A DNA stretch of 64,000 nt from Pseudomonadota bacterium (GCA_018817385.1 JAHIUA010000021.1:29765-93764); one strand, 5' to 3'. Numbered from the stretch's first letter, positions 1-8,806 are shown. Program-made: numbers and translations. Notes: generated by a model from the letters alone, not told the origin.

Positions 1-106
1 CCAGGACTTCAGTTATAATTGGTATGAGATCTTCGCCGATGTTCAGGATTGCGATTTCGCATCCTGAACAGGATCCCAACCACTCCAAAGCAGTAGTTAC
101 TCCCAT
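1..106 (-). CDS. [NiFe]-hydrogenase small subunit (MvhG-like), 5' fragment
   Basis: Only the first 35 codons lie in the window; the gene runs off the left edge. It starts with ATG 12 bases after the MvhD stop codon, behind a purine-rich ribosome site (AAGGAGAGAGAG). The visible residues contain the W-L-G-S-C-S-G-C-E motif that opens hydrogenase small subunits and NuoB-like proteins, where these cysteines bind the proximal [4Fe-4S] cluster. With mvhD and hdrA directly upstream it is most likely the small (gamma) subunit of an Mvh/Vhu-type hydrogenase feeding electrons to the Hdr complex; the large subunit should follow outside the window. A related NADH-dehydrogenase 20 kDa-type protein cannot be excluded from so short a piece. 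Confidence 0.75.
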   Translation of the reverse strand, partial: MGVTTALEWLGSCSGCEIAILNIGEDLIPIITEVL

Positions 107-118
107 CTCTCTCTCCTT

Positions 119-538
119 TTAGGTGGTTTGGGTTTCTTGACTGTTGACGGGGCCTAACTTTTTGATACGTGCTGTCATCTCAGTTACGGCTGCAACAAAT
201 TTATCCGGCTCGGCAGATGAGACCCAGGTTAACTTGACCCTCTCCTCTTCATAACCAAAATCTTCCAACAACTCGCTCACCATATCGGAACGATCCAACG
301 CTTTATAATTACCATCCAGGTAATGACATTCGCCGAGGTGTCAGCCAAGTATCATGACCCCGTCCGCCCCTTGGGACAGGGCATTCATGACAAACTCGGG
401 GTGGACCATGCCCGAGCACATTACGCGAATGATACGGACGTTATGTGGGTACTGCATCCTGGCAGTCCCCGCGAGATCAGCTGCGGCATAGGAGCACCAG
501 TTGCAACAGAAGGCAACAATTTTAGGCTCAAAACTCAT
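119..538 (-). CDS. mvhD: MvhD/VhuD-type hydrogenase delta subunit, selenoprotein (in-frame TGA = Sec66)
   Basis: MvhD carries a [2Fe-2S] cluster and passes electrons from the hydrogenase to HdrA. The frame opens at 538 and meets TGA at 341-343, then continues without interruption for 73 codons to TAA at 119-121, giving 139 residues, a normal MvhD length. Cys11, Cys12, Cys15 and Cys41 precede the TGA. The TGA sits in G-U-H-L-G-E-C-H-Y, exactly the conserved G-C-H-x-G-x-C-H-Y motif of the family, so it replaces a conserved cysteine. The downstream part also has the usual W-V-S-S-A-E segment. A hairpin follows the TGA by 16 bases (see SECIS entry). Selenocysteine at this position is known in methanogen VhuD. 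A conventional caller would end the gene at 341 and lose the C-terminal half. Confidence 0.93.
308..324 (-). promoter_or_regulatory. Putative bacterial SECIS hairpin of mvhD
   Basis: On the minus strand, 16 bases after the TGA, ATTACC pairs perfectly with GGTAAT around a five-base loop TGGAT. Distance to the UGA and the GG in the loop fit bacterial SECIS elements recognised by SelB. The stem is only 6 bp and A/T-containing, so it is the weakest of the three in this operon. Confidence 0.65.
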
Positions 539-580
539 GTGATCTACTCCTTTTATGTGATTGTAACGTTATAATTCATC

Positions 581-640
581 CCGGCAAGACCTTCTGCCAT
601 CTTCTGCCCTGTTGCCAGGGCTGGTCGAAGGTCTTGCCGG
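581..640 (-). other. Long perfect hairpin between hdrA and mvhD
   Basis: A perfect 14-bp inverted repeat (581-594 and 627-640, CCGGCAAGACCTTC) encloses a second perfect 5-bp stem (CCCTG 607-611 / CAGGG 616-620) with a TTGC loop. It fills much of the 118-bp gap between the hdrA stop and the mvhD start. No T-run follows in the transcribed (minus) direction, so it does not look like a Rho-independent terminator. An mRNA stabiliser or processing site that sets the ratio of hydrogenase to Hdr subunits is one possible role. Confidence 0.8.
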
Positions 641-656
641 TTGTTCCTTATCAGAT

Positions 657-3600
657 TCAGGCTGCCAGAGCCGCTCGAACCTGGGCATTGACCTGTTCCA
701 TTGTGAAGCCGGCAACATACACGCCTCTTTTTGGACAGGTCCCCTGGCATAAGCCGCACCCTTTACACTGGGCTTTGTTGACCAGGATTACTTTACCCGC
801 CTTGGAACCATCGGCTGCCTTCTTATCTACAAGGGTGATGGCATGATACGGACAGACATCAACACAGAGGGCACAGCCATCACAATGTGTTTCGTCCACG
901 GTCGCCTTGATGGCATCGAGGGAGACTTCCTTTTTAGATAAGAGGGTTACAGCTCTGGCGGAGGCGGCCAGGGCCTGGGCCACGGATTCTTCAATCGGTT
1001 TGGGATAATGCGCCATTCCTGCCACAAACATTCCATCCGTCGAAAAATCCACTGGCCTGAGCTTGGCGTGTGCTTCCTGGAAGAAACCGTCCCCATCCAC
1101 AGGCACTTTATAGAGGTTACCCAGCTTTGAGGCATCTCCCATGGGGCGGATAGCTGTGGCCAGGATAACCATGTCTGCCTTCAGGTTTAATGGTCGGTGA
1201 AGGACATGGTCCCACACTTCGACATCAATTTGCTGGCCATCTTCGTGGACATTTGGTTTTCCATGCAGTTCGTAGTTTATAAAAATCACGCCCAGCTTTC
1301 GTGCCTCCCTGTATAAATTTTCCCGCTGACCATAGGTACGCATATCTCTGTAGAGAATATAGATATTACGATCAGGGTTCTCCTTTTTCAGGGCAATGGC
1401 CGACTGAACTGAATGGGTACAGCAGACCTTTGAGCAATACATCTTGCCTGTTTCACGCGAACCTACACACTGAATAAAGACAAAGTTCTTTGCCTTCTTT
1501 ACATGGACTTCATTTAACTCATAGAGCTTGTCAAACTGGACTGAGGTGACCACTCTGGCAATCGAGTCATAGTTGTATTCTGTTGGAATATAGGCCTCTG
1601 CGCCGGTAGCCACGATTCCGGCACCATGTTCAATGATTTTTTTGGAGCCGTCCTTGCCGGTAATGGTGGATTTGAAATTGCCGACAAAGCCTTCGACGGC
1701 AGTTACCGCAAATTCTTTGTGAATAATGACCTTGTCGTGTAAGACAACCTTGTCGACAAGTTTGGCCACCGCTGTCGGAATGTATTCCCCGGACCAGGTA
1801 TGCTTCAGGTGCAGGGCATTGCCGCCGAGAATGGCGCTTCTTTCGACCAGGTGAACCTCAAAGCCCTGCTCAGCCATGTTCAGGGCTGCAGTCATACCGG
1901 CAACACCACCGCCAATAACCAGTCCTTTTTGATAGATAGGGACGGAAATGGGTCTGAGGGAGTTACTGTAGGCAACCTTTGCCACTGCCATGCGGATAAG
2001 ATCATTGGCTTTTGAGGTGGCGGCCTTTGGTTCTGCGCTGTGGACCCAGGAATTATGATTCCTGATGTTGGCCATCTCGACGAGATATTCGTTCAGGCCC
2101 GCAGCCTTGAGCGTTTCGCGAAAGAGTGGCTCATGGGTTCTCGGGGTACAGGCGGCAATGACTATCCGGTTCAGGTTCTGTTCCTGAATCCTTTTGCTGA
2201 TCATTTCCTGGGTGTCCTGGGAACAGGAGAAAAGATTTCGTTCCACGTAGACCACATCAGGAAGGGTTGCTGCATACTCTTCCACCGCTGCCACATCGAC
2301 GACCCCGGCTATATTGGAGCCGCAATGACAGACAAAAACACCAATCCTTGGTTTGTCCCCTGATACATCTTTTTCCATCGGAAAGCTTGCTTCAGTGGTC
2401 AATTGAAAACGGGCTGGTGCCAGCAGATCGGCAACTGCTGCAGCTGCTGCAGAACCTTCAACAACAGACTGGGGAATATCCTTGGGCCCGGCAAAGGCAC
2501 CACAGGTAAAAATCCCCTGTCGTGAGGTCTGTACGGGTGCAAAATCTGAGGTGGCCGCAAAATTACTGGCCGTCAGTTTGATGTCTGCCTGGTGGGCAAG
2601 TTCTAAAACATGCTTCGGTGTCTGCAGGCCAACAGAGAGAACAACCAGGTCGTAGAATTCTTCAACCTGGCGACCCGCTTCATTGACATAGCTCAGTCGC
2701 AGATCGTCACTGTTGCCATCTGTTTCCACGCCGTTGACGCGACAGCGAATAAAACGTACTCCTGAATTTTCTTTGGCGCGCACCATGTACTGGTCGAATT
2801 CCTTGCCATGGGTCCGCATATCCATATAGAAGATAGAGGCAGCCAGACCGGGAACATGGTCTTTGGCTATGACTGCTTCCTTGATGGCATACATACAGCA
2901 GACCGAGGAACAGTATCCATTGCCGCACAGGTTTTCGTCCCGTGAACCAATACACTGGAGGAATGCTACCTTGTTGACCGGTTTTCCGTCTGAAGGTCGT
3001 ACCAGATGGCCTTCCGTCGGGCCTGAGGCGGAGAGATATCTTTCCAGCTGGAGAGAGGTGATTACATTTGGAAAAGTACCATATCCCCAGACTCCGGCAC
3101 TTGTAGGATCGTAGGCTTCAAATCCCGGAGCCAACACCACTGCTCCAACATTTATCTCGTGAATTTTCTCGGTATCATTAAAATTGATAGCCCCTGCATC
3201 ACATGCTGTTTCGCAGAACCCGCAGGCGCCTGGTTTTTTCAATCTGATACATGAGTTCGGGTCAATCTGGTATTTCAGGGGGACTGCCTGGGCATACTTG
3301 ACGTAGATTGCCTTGCGTTTGCCGGTTGCAGCGTCATATTCACTGGCGACTTTTTTCGGACATTTCTCTGCACAGGCACCACAGGCAATGCATTTATTCA
3401 CGTCCACGTAACGTGGAGATTCTTTAACAGTTACAGTAAAATCCCCAGCACTGCCGGTAATGGCAGCCACTTCACTGAGGGTCATCAATTTTATATTTAA
3501 GTGCCGACCGCACTCCACCAATTTTGGCGCGATGATTCACATCGAGCAATCATTGGTGGGAAAGGTCTTGTCCAGTTGAGCCATGGCACCGCCTATGGCA

Positions 3601-3719
3601 CCGGACTTCTCGACCAGGTATACGTAATATCCTGAATCAGCGAGATCCAAAGCGGTCTGCATCCCTGTGACTCCACCTCCTACAATCATTACCGACCCAA
3701 CTTTTTTTGTGTCAAGCAT
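657..3719 (-). CDS. hdrA: HdrA-type flavoprotein, double-FAD polyferredoxin form, selenoprotein (Sec61)
   Basis: HdrA is the FAD subunit at which heterodisulfide-reductase-like complexes bifurcate electrons. Translation starts at 3719 behind GAGAGGAGAG. A first dinucleotide fold (G-G-G-V-T-G, residues about 12-30) leads to T-N-D-C-S-M, then TGA at 3537-3539, then [12 protein letters not shown]. In ordinary HdrA a cysteine stands at that TGA, and Sec is known there in methanogens. Reading through gives 1,020 residues: two 4Fe-4S motifs near 108-175, a second FAD domain from about 600 (G-G-G-V-A-G), and two C-terminal ferredoxin motifs (C-x2-C-x2-C-x3-C-P) near 945 and 985. So two HdrA-like halves are fused, and only the first carries Sec. 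Without readthrough the gene would appear as a 60-residue stub and a separate 954-residue protein lacking its N-terminus. Confidence 0.95.
3499..3515 (-). promoter_or_regulatory. Putative bacterial SECIS hairpin of hdrA
   Basis: Twenty-one bases after the TGA (minus strand) a stem GAGTGC / GCACTT (five Watson-Crick pairs plus one G-U) closes the loop GGTCG. The loop begins with GG like the apical loop of the E. coli fdhF SECIS, and the distance to the UGA is in the accepted range. Confidence 0.8.
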
Positions 3720-3773
3720 GATAGGTCTCTCCTCTCGATTTTTTTAAAAAATGGAACATCCCAGCCATTCACC

Positions 3774-3850
3774 AACAGTAGAGTGTCCACTATTTGATCT
3801 TCGCCTCAATTGCTGCGGCGATAACGGCCAATCTTCTTTGCTCTACTGTT
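3774..3850. repeat. 10-bp inverted repeat flanking the gap between the CCG protein gene and hdrA
   Basis: AACAGTAGAG at 3774-3783 is perfectly complementary to CTCTACTGTT at 3841-3850, with 57 bases between. The right arm overlaps the stop codon of the upstream gene (minus strand). It could form a long-range hairpin over the intercistronic gap, a second such structure in the same operon after 581-640. Function unknown. Confidence 0.5.
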
Positions 3851-5294
3851 TCTCGGGTAAAATCAGTGAATCAGCAACAAGCTGCCAAATGTATTTTACT
3901 TTTATACCCAGATCATATTCATGATTAATGGATTTCATTATTTGATCGCGGCAATTATGACATGGGGCAACAACCAGTTCAGCTCCTGATTCTACGATCT
4001 GTCGTGCCTTGATACGAGCGTAGAACACCCTCTCGTCGGAGTAAGGCATGGCCCAGGCCCCGCCGCCGGCACCGCAACAGTAGGCCCCGTTTCTGTTAGG
4101 ATTCAGCTCTCTTACGTCGTCGCAACAGGCTCTGGTCACTGCCCGACCTTCTTCAAAATAGGCCTGTCCAAAAGCCTTTAAGGACTTGCGGCCGTAGTTG
4201 CAGGGATCGTGATAGGCCGTTGCAATAGTGTGAATTGATTTGTCGAGTTGTATTTTTCCTTGAGTTATATATTCAAGGAGAAGGTCAAAGACAGTGACGA
4301 TTTTAAATTCTTTGAGTGCTTCAGGGTACCATTTGTTCAACCCAGACCGGGTTGCAAAGTAGGCATGGCCTCACTCGGGGAGAAGGAGGACTTGACAGTT
4401 CAGCCTCCTCATGTTGTCAACAATTCTGCCGACAATGGTTTTCATGGCGGCATCATCACCGGAGAATAATCCCCAGTTCACGCCTTCCCAGTATTCGGAA
4501 GAAATAGTCCACGATTCTCCGGCGGCATAGAAGATCTTCCACCACCATTTCATGTCGTCAGGTTCTCCAAAGGGTTCTTTGGAATTCACAGTGACAAGTA
4601 CCCTTGCGCCATGGACATCAATGGGAGTTACAAATCCAGGACATCCGTCAGCCGCCAGTTCTTCTCCCAGTTCTTCACAGAGGAAGACAAAATCATCTTT
4701 GGGGATTCCCAGGTTGTTGCCACGTTCAAGACACATGGCAACTCCTTTATGAATAGGCCCTGGAACACGGTCACGCTCGCGGGCACCCCGGATTTTTCTC
4801 ATCAGGGCTATTATCTGGATATTGGCAGGGCAGGCTTCTTCACATTTGGCGCACATCGTGCATTTCCATGGCCAGGAGGATTCGATAAGTTCTTTGTCCA
4901 TCCCAAGTACAGCCATGCGCACAATCTTGCGGGGATCAAGGCCGTTGACGCCGGAAATCGGGCAGGCACTTGAACAGGTTCCGCAGGTCAAACAGGCATT
5001 CGCCCAGGAAGCATCCTCGACGAACCTGCTCTTCGTGCCGGTAATGGTCAGGGGCTCAACATCGGCCTTTTCTAATGCCCCTATGGCCTCCGGGTCGACA
5101 TGGTTTCCGTCATGAACATGGGGTTCGCGGCCAAATTTTTCACAGAGGAGTTGGTATGCATGAAAATCCATAAGGTACTTGCGACCGGGACCTTCCTTGG
5201 CAGGAAGGGTACCGGCATTAATCCAGTTCCGAATGGTGTTTCGATGGACCCCAAACTCTTCTGCCATTTCGCTGACTTTAAATTCGTACATCAT
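3843..5294 (-). CDS. HTH-HdrC-CCG fusion protein (HdrD/DsrK-like), selenoprotein (Sec308)
   Basis: This 483-residue protein joins three modules. Residues 3-60 form a MerR/excisionase-like helix-turn-helix (V-S-E-M-A-E-E-F-G-V-H-R-N-T-I-R-N-W). Residues 101-111 and 145-155 are two C-x2-C-x2-C-x3-C-P clusters as in HdrC. The C-terminal half is a CCG domain (Cys365, Cys406-Cys407-Gly, Cys445, Cys448) as in HdrB/HdrD/DsrK. TGA at 4371-4373 interrupts the frame inside L-P-E-U-G-H-A, where CCG-domain proteins have P-E-C-G-H. Downstream codons continue the same domain to TAG at 3843. It probably supplies the thiol/disulfide or quinone-side half of the Hdr complex encoded around it. The DNA-binding-like N-terminus on an electron-transfer protein is unusual. 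The exact electron acceptor cannot be told from sequence. Confidence 0.9.
4338..4354 (-). promoter_or_regulatory. Putative bacterial SECIS hairpin of the CCG-domain gene
   Basis: Sixteen bases after the TGA (minus strand) a perfect 6-bp stem CAACCC / GGGTTG closes the loop GGTCT. That is the same loop sequence as in the well-studied E. coli fdhF SECIS, as I recall it. This is the strongest of the three hairpins and strongly supports selenocysteine decoding. Confidence 0.85.
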
Positions 5295-5305
5295 AAAAGG
5301 TCACC

Positions 5306-5800
5306 TCAATTAACGTTATCGTTTAGAATTCGTGATATATGTTCACATGCCTCAGTGACGGCAATGGACATGGCGGGAGACAGTCCCGGTTCTATTTCCT
5401 CGGGGATATATTCTACTTGAGCGGCAAGAATCAGAATTTTGATGCCCGTATGCAGCTCTAGTTCCTGAAGCAAATTTACGGTGGGAAATTGGTGAAGGGA
5501 AAAGTCGTGAATTTTTTTGGCTGGGATGGTGTCTGGAAAGATTTGAAAGATTTCACCAGGCTTGCGATCAGGAAAATCAACCGCATCAAGGATGATGATC
5601 TGTTCAGGTCGGCCTTCGTCTGTGAGCAGGTAATCAAAGAGATATTCCCGTACACAGGTGCCCACGTCTATGGCCTGGACGGTATCCGGGAGGTTGTAGT
5701 GGGCGTTTAACTTATCAACGACAGCTGGTCCATAGCCATCGTCACCCATGATTACGTTGCCACAGCCAAAAATCATTGTTAGGTATTGTGTCGGTAACAT
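5306..5800 (-). CDS. Hydrogenase maturation protease (HycI/FrcD family)
   Basis: This endopeptidase family trims the C-terminus of the [NiFe]-hydrogenase large subunit after nickel insertion. The 164-residue protein has the family opening G-C-G-N-V-I-M-G-D-D-G-Y-G (residues 12-24), the nickel-contacting acidic residues in D-V-G-T and L-D-A-V-D-F, and the late S-L-H-Q-F-P histidine motif. It is the first gene of the operon, with a clear GGAGG site before ATG at 5800, and ends 11 bases before the next start. Its place at the head of the Hdr/MvhD genes supports a hydrogenase large subunit farther downstream, outside the window. The match to F420-hydrogenase-type proteases is inferred from motif style only. 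Confidence 0.9.
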   Translation of the reverse strand: MLPTQYLTMIFGCGNVIMGDDGYGPAVVDKLNAHYNLPDTVQAIDVGTCVREYLFDYLLTDEGRPEQIIILDAVDFPDRKPGEIFQIFPDTIPAKKIHDFSLHQFPTVNLLQELELHTGIKILILAAQVEYIPEEIEPGLSPAMSIAVTEACEHISRILNDNVN

Positions 5801-6474
5801 TGTGCAAACAGTGCCTCCATTTTTTTGTATTTATTAAGTGGTAGCACCTGGAACAGGGAAAATCAACGTTTTTTCCGTGGTCTAGCATTTATTTTGATGG
5901 TGTGTAATTTTGATACGATCAATAGGCACAAATGGCACAATCCGTAATTTTTGTTTTTGGGTTTCGGCAGCTACAGTGTGGTATGGTCCGTTGTGGTATG
6001 TCAGACTCTTTTTATTCCTTGATGACAGATGCTATTGGTTGAGAGGATATCTTGCACGAGGAAGGGGAAATGGCTTTTTATTTGTGAGGATGTGTTTGTT
6101 GGAGGGGAAGAATTTGCCGGGGGTGAGAGGTGTTAGGGGATCTGGCCTGATGGGGGGCTTGTCAGGGGATGAAAAGGAAAGGGAGCGGCAAGGACAAGGG
6201 GAACTGCGACCATTGGCTTGGCACGGAATTTGTTTTTCTGTTTTTTTTGAAAAAAAGTGGACCTGTCTTCCTTCTTGATGAAAAAAAGCAATGATTCATA
6301 AAGCAGAAAAGTGGGTTCGCGGGCGTGTTGTCCAAGGAGATTGATCTTGGGTAGAACAGAGGATGCCCTTTCTTTTTCGCTTTCTCTGTTGCCAGCTGAA
6401 AAAAGGTGATTCACCAGGCCCGGCAATCTGAATTGTCACCCCTCTCCAGAGATTGAAGAACCTGGACGCTCTTT
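5801..6474. other. Intergenic region, no gene recognised
   Basis: About 670 bases between the Hdr/hydrogenase operon start and the end of the Sco gene. Open frames here read as low-complexity, basic or Trp/Gly-rich nonsense with no ribosome site. It should hold the promoter of the hydrogenase operon, but I see no convincing -35/-10 or -24/-12 pair close to 5800. The run of T and A tracts near 6235-6260 is the only notable composition. Confidence 0.5.
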
Positions 6475-7056
6475 TTATTTCTTGAGTTGCAGATATTCAT
6501 TCTTTAACTCTTTTCCACTCATCAGGCCATCGATCCGAACCCAGGTCTTTTCTTTTGGAGAGCGGAGAAAAATGAGTGGCCGGTGTCCCATCTTGTCAGG
6601 GACAAAGGCATCAAAGGCGCGCATGGCCACGTTGATGTCGCCGATGCTCCCTGTGAGGAAGTCCCATCCTGGTTGGGCATTATAACGTTGGAGGTATGCT
6701 TTCATGACCTCAGGGGTGTCGTACTCAGGGTCGATGGAGATGGAGACCAGTCGCAGATTGGCAGCCTCTGCACCCAACTGATCCTGGAGGTTGGTATAGC
6801 CGATGGAAAGAATCGGGCAGATGGTGGTGCAGGTGGCAAAGATGAATTCAAGGATGACTGGTTGTTCCGTGTCCAGGTATTTGACCAGGGGAACGCGTTC
6901 TCCATCCTGATTGATGAGGGTGATATCTGGGATTTTGTACTCCTCCACTGTCCTGTTGTAGCGAGGTTTGGCCATGGCCTGGGTAACATTGAGGGTAAGG
7001 AGGAGAAAAAAGGAAATGACGGAGAGCGAGAAGGGTGTATTTCTTATAATGGTCAC
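6475..7056 (-). CDS. SCO1/SenC/PrrC family copper chaperone or thiol-disulfide protein
   Basis: Sco proteins are membrane- or periplasm-located thioredoxin-fold proteins that deliver copper or reduce thiols during cytochrome oxidase and related metalloenzyme assembly. The protein has the C-T-T-I-C-P copper/thiol motif, the conserved histidine in M-G-H-R-P-L-I-F, and a thioredoxin-like core with S-I-D-P-E-Y-D-T-P. I place the start at GTG 7056: it has AGAGG six bases upstream and yields a proper signal peptide ending A-Q-A-M-A. An ATG at 7101, six bases after the upstream stop, would add 15 residues, and the frame stays open to 7200. Last gene of the copper-handling cluster. Confidence 0.88.
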   Translation of the reverse strand: MTIIRNTPFSLSVISFFLLLTLNVTQAMAKPRYNRTVEEYKIPDITLINQDGERVPLVKYLDTEQPVILEFIFATCTTICPILSIGYTNLQDQLGAEAANLRLVSISIDPEYDTPEVMKAYLQRYNAQPGWDFLTGSIGDINVAMRAFDAFVPDKMGHRPLIFLRSPKEKTWVRIDGLMSGKELKNEYLQLKK

Positions 7057-7106
7057 AGGAAGCCTCTTGGTTGAATAGATGTTGTTCTCTATATGGATCA
7101 TAAGGA

Positions 7107-8114
7107 TCAGTAGGCGAAGAGCCGAAAGTTGCCGGAAAATATGGGCCAGGTGGATATGGTCAGGAAGAGAGAAAAAAAGAGGAAGGCCTGGATAAGCCAA
7201 CGTCTCTCTCTTTTGTTGATTTCCCGCTCAAGGCTCTCTGCTTTTGGTAATAACAGAGAGAGTCCGGGGACGAGACCAAATAGTATCCCGGCAAATAGGC
7301 CGATATAGAGTGGATATCCGATAAAGTAGTAATTCTTTTGGATCATGTCAAAGGGGCAGTGGTGGGAGGGTATCTGGTAGATGTAAAGTGAAATAAACGA
7401 AACAATAGAGGCCAGAGAAAGAGGAAGGAGAAACAGGGACTGGACGAGCAGGATAATACGAAGAAACCAGGAATGATAGGTCAGGCAGAGAAGGATGGTT
7501 CCCAGGTAACTGACTGCTGTGCTGTAAAAAAACCACATGGTCTTGCCAGGAGCAAGGGCTGCCAGTTCGCTGGCCACATTTGTCGAACCGGCCCCGAACA
7601 GAGAGCCACAGCAGGAGGTAATCTTTTGCGGCTGGAGACCTGAAAAATAGGAAATCTGGAGGAGGAGGTCGACACCAAAGAGGAGGAAGAGTACCGACAG
7701 GGCCGCGTATTTGTACCTGACCAGGGGGGTATCTTCGCAGGTTTGGTCGAGGCTGTTGACGATAATCCAGAGGGAGGCAGCAAAAAAGATGACTCCCTTG
7801 GAGAGCAGGGCAAGCCAGCCGATGGGGTTGGCATTCAGGGTTCCGGTGCCACACATGGCCCCGACAAAGAGGGGGTGGATGTCGTCGATGGTATAGAGAA
7901 AGAGGAGGCCGGAAAAGAGGTGGAATCCCAAAATCATACCGACAATGGTTGAAATCAGGTAGGTCTTTCGCTCGAGGAGGAGCTGCTCCTCAGAACTGGA
8001 GGTGGAGTCCCAGTGAGCCATGATGATCAGGCCCAGGGCAGAGGCGTAGAAGAGCAGGATGAGGGAAATCGTCGAGCCGAGGATGAGGGCCAGAATCCCA
8101 GGGTGCAGCATCAT
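7107..8114 (-). CDS. Polytopic membrane protein of unknown function
   Basis: I do not recognise this 335-residue protein. It shows about eight hydrophobic segments, starting with one at residues 8-33, and a periplasm- or loop-located region with paired cysteines (C-C-G-S near 168, M-C-G-T-G near 87). A basic, Glu-rich stretch (E-R-E-I-N-K-R-E-R-R) lies before the last helix. Its start overlaps the end of the ABC ATPase gene by four bases (ATGA type), so the two are translationally coupled. With Sco, NosL and the ABC exporter around it, a role in cytochrome or copper-enzyme biogenesis is plausible, but this rests on context alone. Confidence 0.8.
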   Translation of the reverse strand: MMLHPGILALILGSTISLILLFYASALGLIIMAHWDSTSSSEEQLLLERKTYLISTIVGMILGFHLFSGLLFLYTIDDIHPLFVGAMCGTGTLNANPIGWLALLSKGVIFFAASLWIIVNSLDQTCEDTPLVRYKYAALSVLFLLFGVDLLLQISYFSGLQPQKITSCCGSLFGAGSTNVASELAALAPGKTMWFFYSTAVSYLGTILLCLTYHSWFLRIILLVQSLFLLPLSLASIVSFISLYIYQIPSHHCPFDMIQKNYYFIGYPLYIGLFAGILFGLVPGLSLLLPKAESLEREINKRERRWLIQAFLFFSLFLTISTWPIFSGNFRLFAY

Positions 8115-8803
8115 CCTGTTGCACCGCCAATGATTCGACCATCCCGCATGCGGACAATCCGGTCAATGAGTCTGTGGCTGGAGACAAAGGGGTCGTGGGT
8201 GGCAAGTACCACTGTCTTCCCTTCACGGTTGAGCTCGGAGAGGATTTCAAGCAATTCTCCAGCAAGGGAACTGTCCAGGTGAGCTGTGGGTTCATCGGCA
8301 ATAATGATTTGTGGTCGGTTGATCAGGGCCCTGGCAATGGCGACTCGTTGTTGCTCACCTCCGGATAAGGCAGAGACCTTCAGGCGGGCCTTGGTGGAGA
8401 TATCGAGTCTGGTCAGGATTTCTTCTGCCCGCCTGTTCATCTCGGCGATGGGTATTGCGCTTGGATAGAGGGGAAGCTGGATGTTTTCGAGTACACTGAT
8501 ATCTCTGATCAGGTTGAGCTGCTGAAAGATAAAACCAAATGTCTGCCTGCGGATGTCAGCAAGAAAACGCTCTGGCAACCTGGAGACCTCTTTGTCCAGA
8601 ATAGAGACAGTCCCGGAAGTGGGACGAGCCATACCTCCTATAAGGCTGAGGAGGGTCGTTTTACCGGAACCGCTGGCACCGTTGAGAGCAAGGGCCTCTC
8701 CCTGAGATATGGTCAGAGACACATCTGCAAGTGCCCTGACCTCGTCCGCTCTGTGCCGATTATAATATTTGTTGACCTGTTGCGTCTTGATGATCGGAGG
8801 CAT
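8111..8803 (-). CDS. LolD/MacB-type ABC transporter ATPase
   Basis: Cytoplasmic ATPase of a type VII (MacB/LolCDE-like) ABC system. The 230-residue protein has Walker A G-A-S-G-S-G-K-T-T (about 42-50), the signature L-S-G-G-E-Q-Q-R (about 147), Walker B I-I-I-A-D-E-P followed by T-A-H-L-D, and the switch histidine in A-T-H-D. It ends four bases inside the next gene and starts three bases after the FtsX-like permease stop, so the permease at 8807-9967 is its partner. Neighbours suggest a substrate linked to copper-protein maturation rather than outer-membrane lipoproteins, but that is inferred. Confidence 0.93.
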   Translation of the reverse strand: MPPIIKTQQVNKYYNRHRADEVRALADVSLTISQGEALALNGASGSGKTTLLSLIGGMARPTSGTVSILDKEVSRLPERFLADIRRQTFGFIFQQLNLIRDISVLENIQLPLYPSAIPIAEMNRRAEEILTRLDISTKARLKVSALSGGEQQRVAIARALINRPQIIIADEPTAHLDSSLAGELLEILSELNREGKTVVLATHDPFVSSHRLIDRIVRMRDGRIIGGATG

Positions 8804-8806
8804 CTT

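Noticed and set aside
657..3521. HdrA as a separate 954-residue protein with a 60-residue protein upstream
   Set aside because: Family alignment runs straight through the TGA at 3537-3539 with the Sec position known in HdrA, and a SECIS-like hairpin follows; one gene is the better reading.
5920..5960. TGGCACAATCC as a sigma-54 promoter
   Set aside because: The -12 part (GTAAT) lacks the needed GC at ten bases; not a match.
5910..6278. 122-codon plus-strand open frame before the hydrogenase operon
   Set aside because: Trp/Gly/Arg-rich, no ribosome site, no domain; reads as non-coding.
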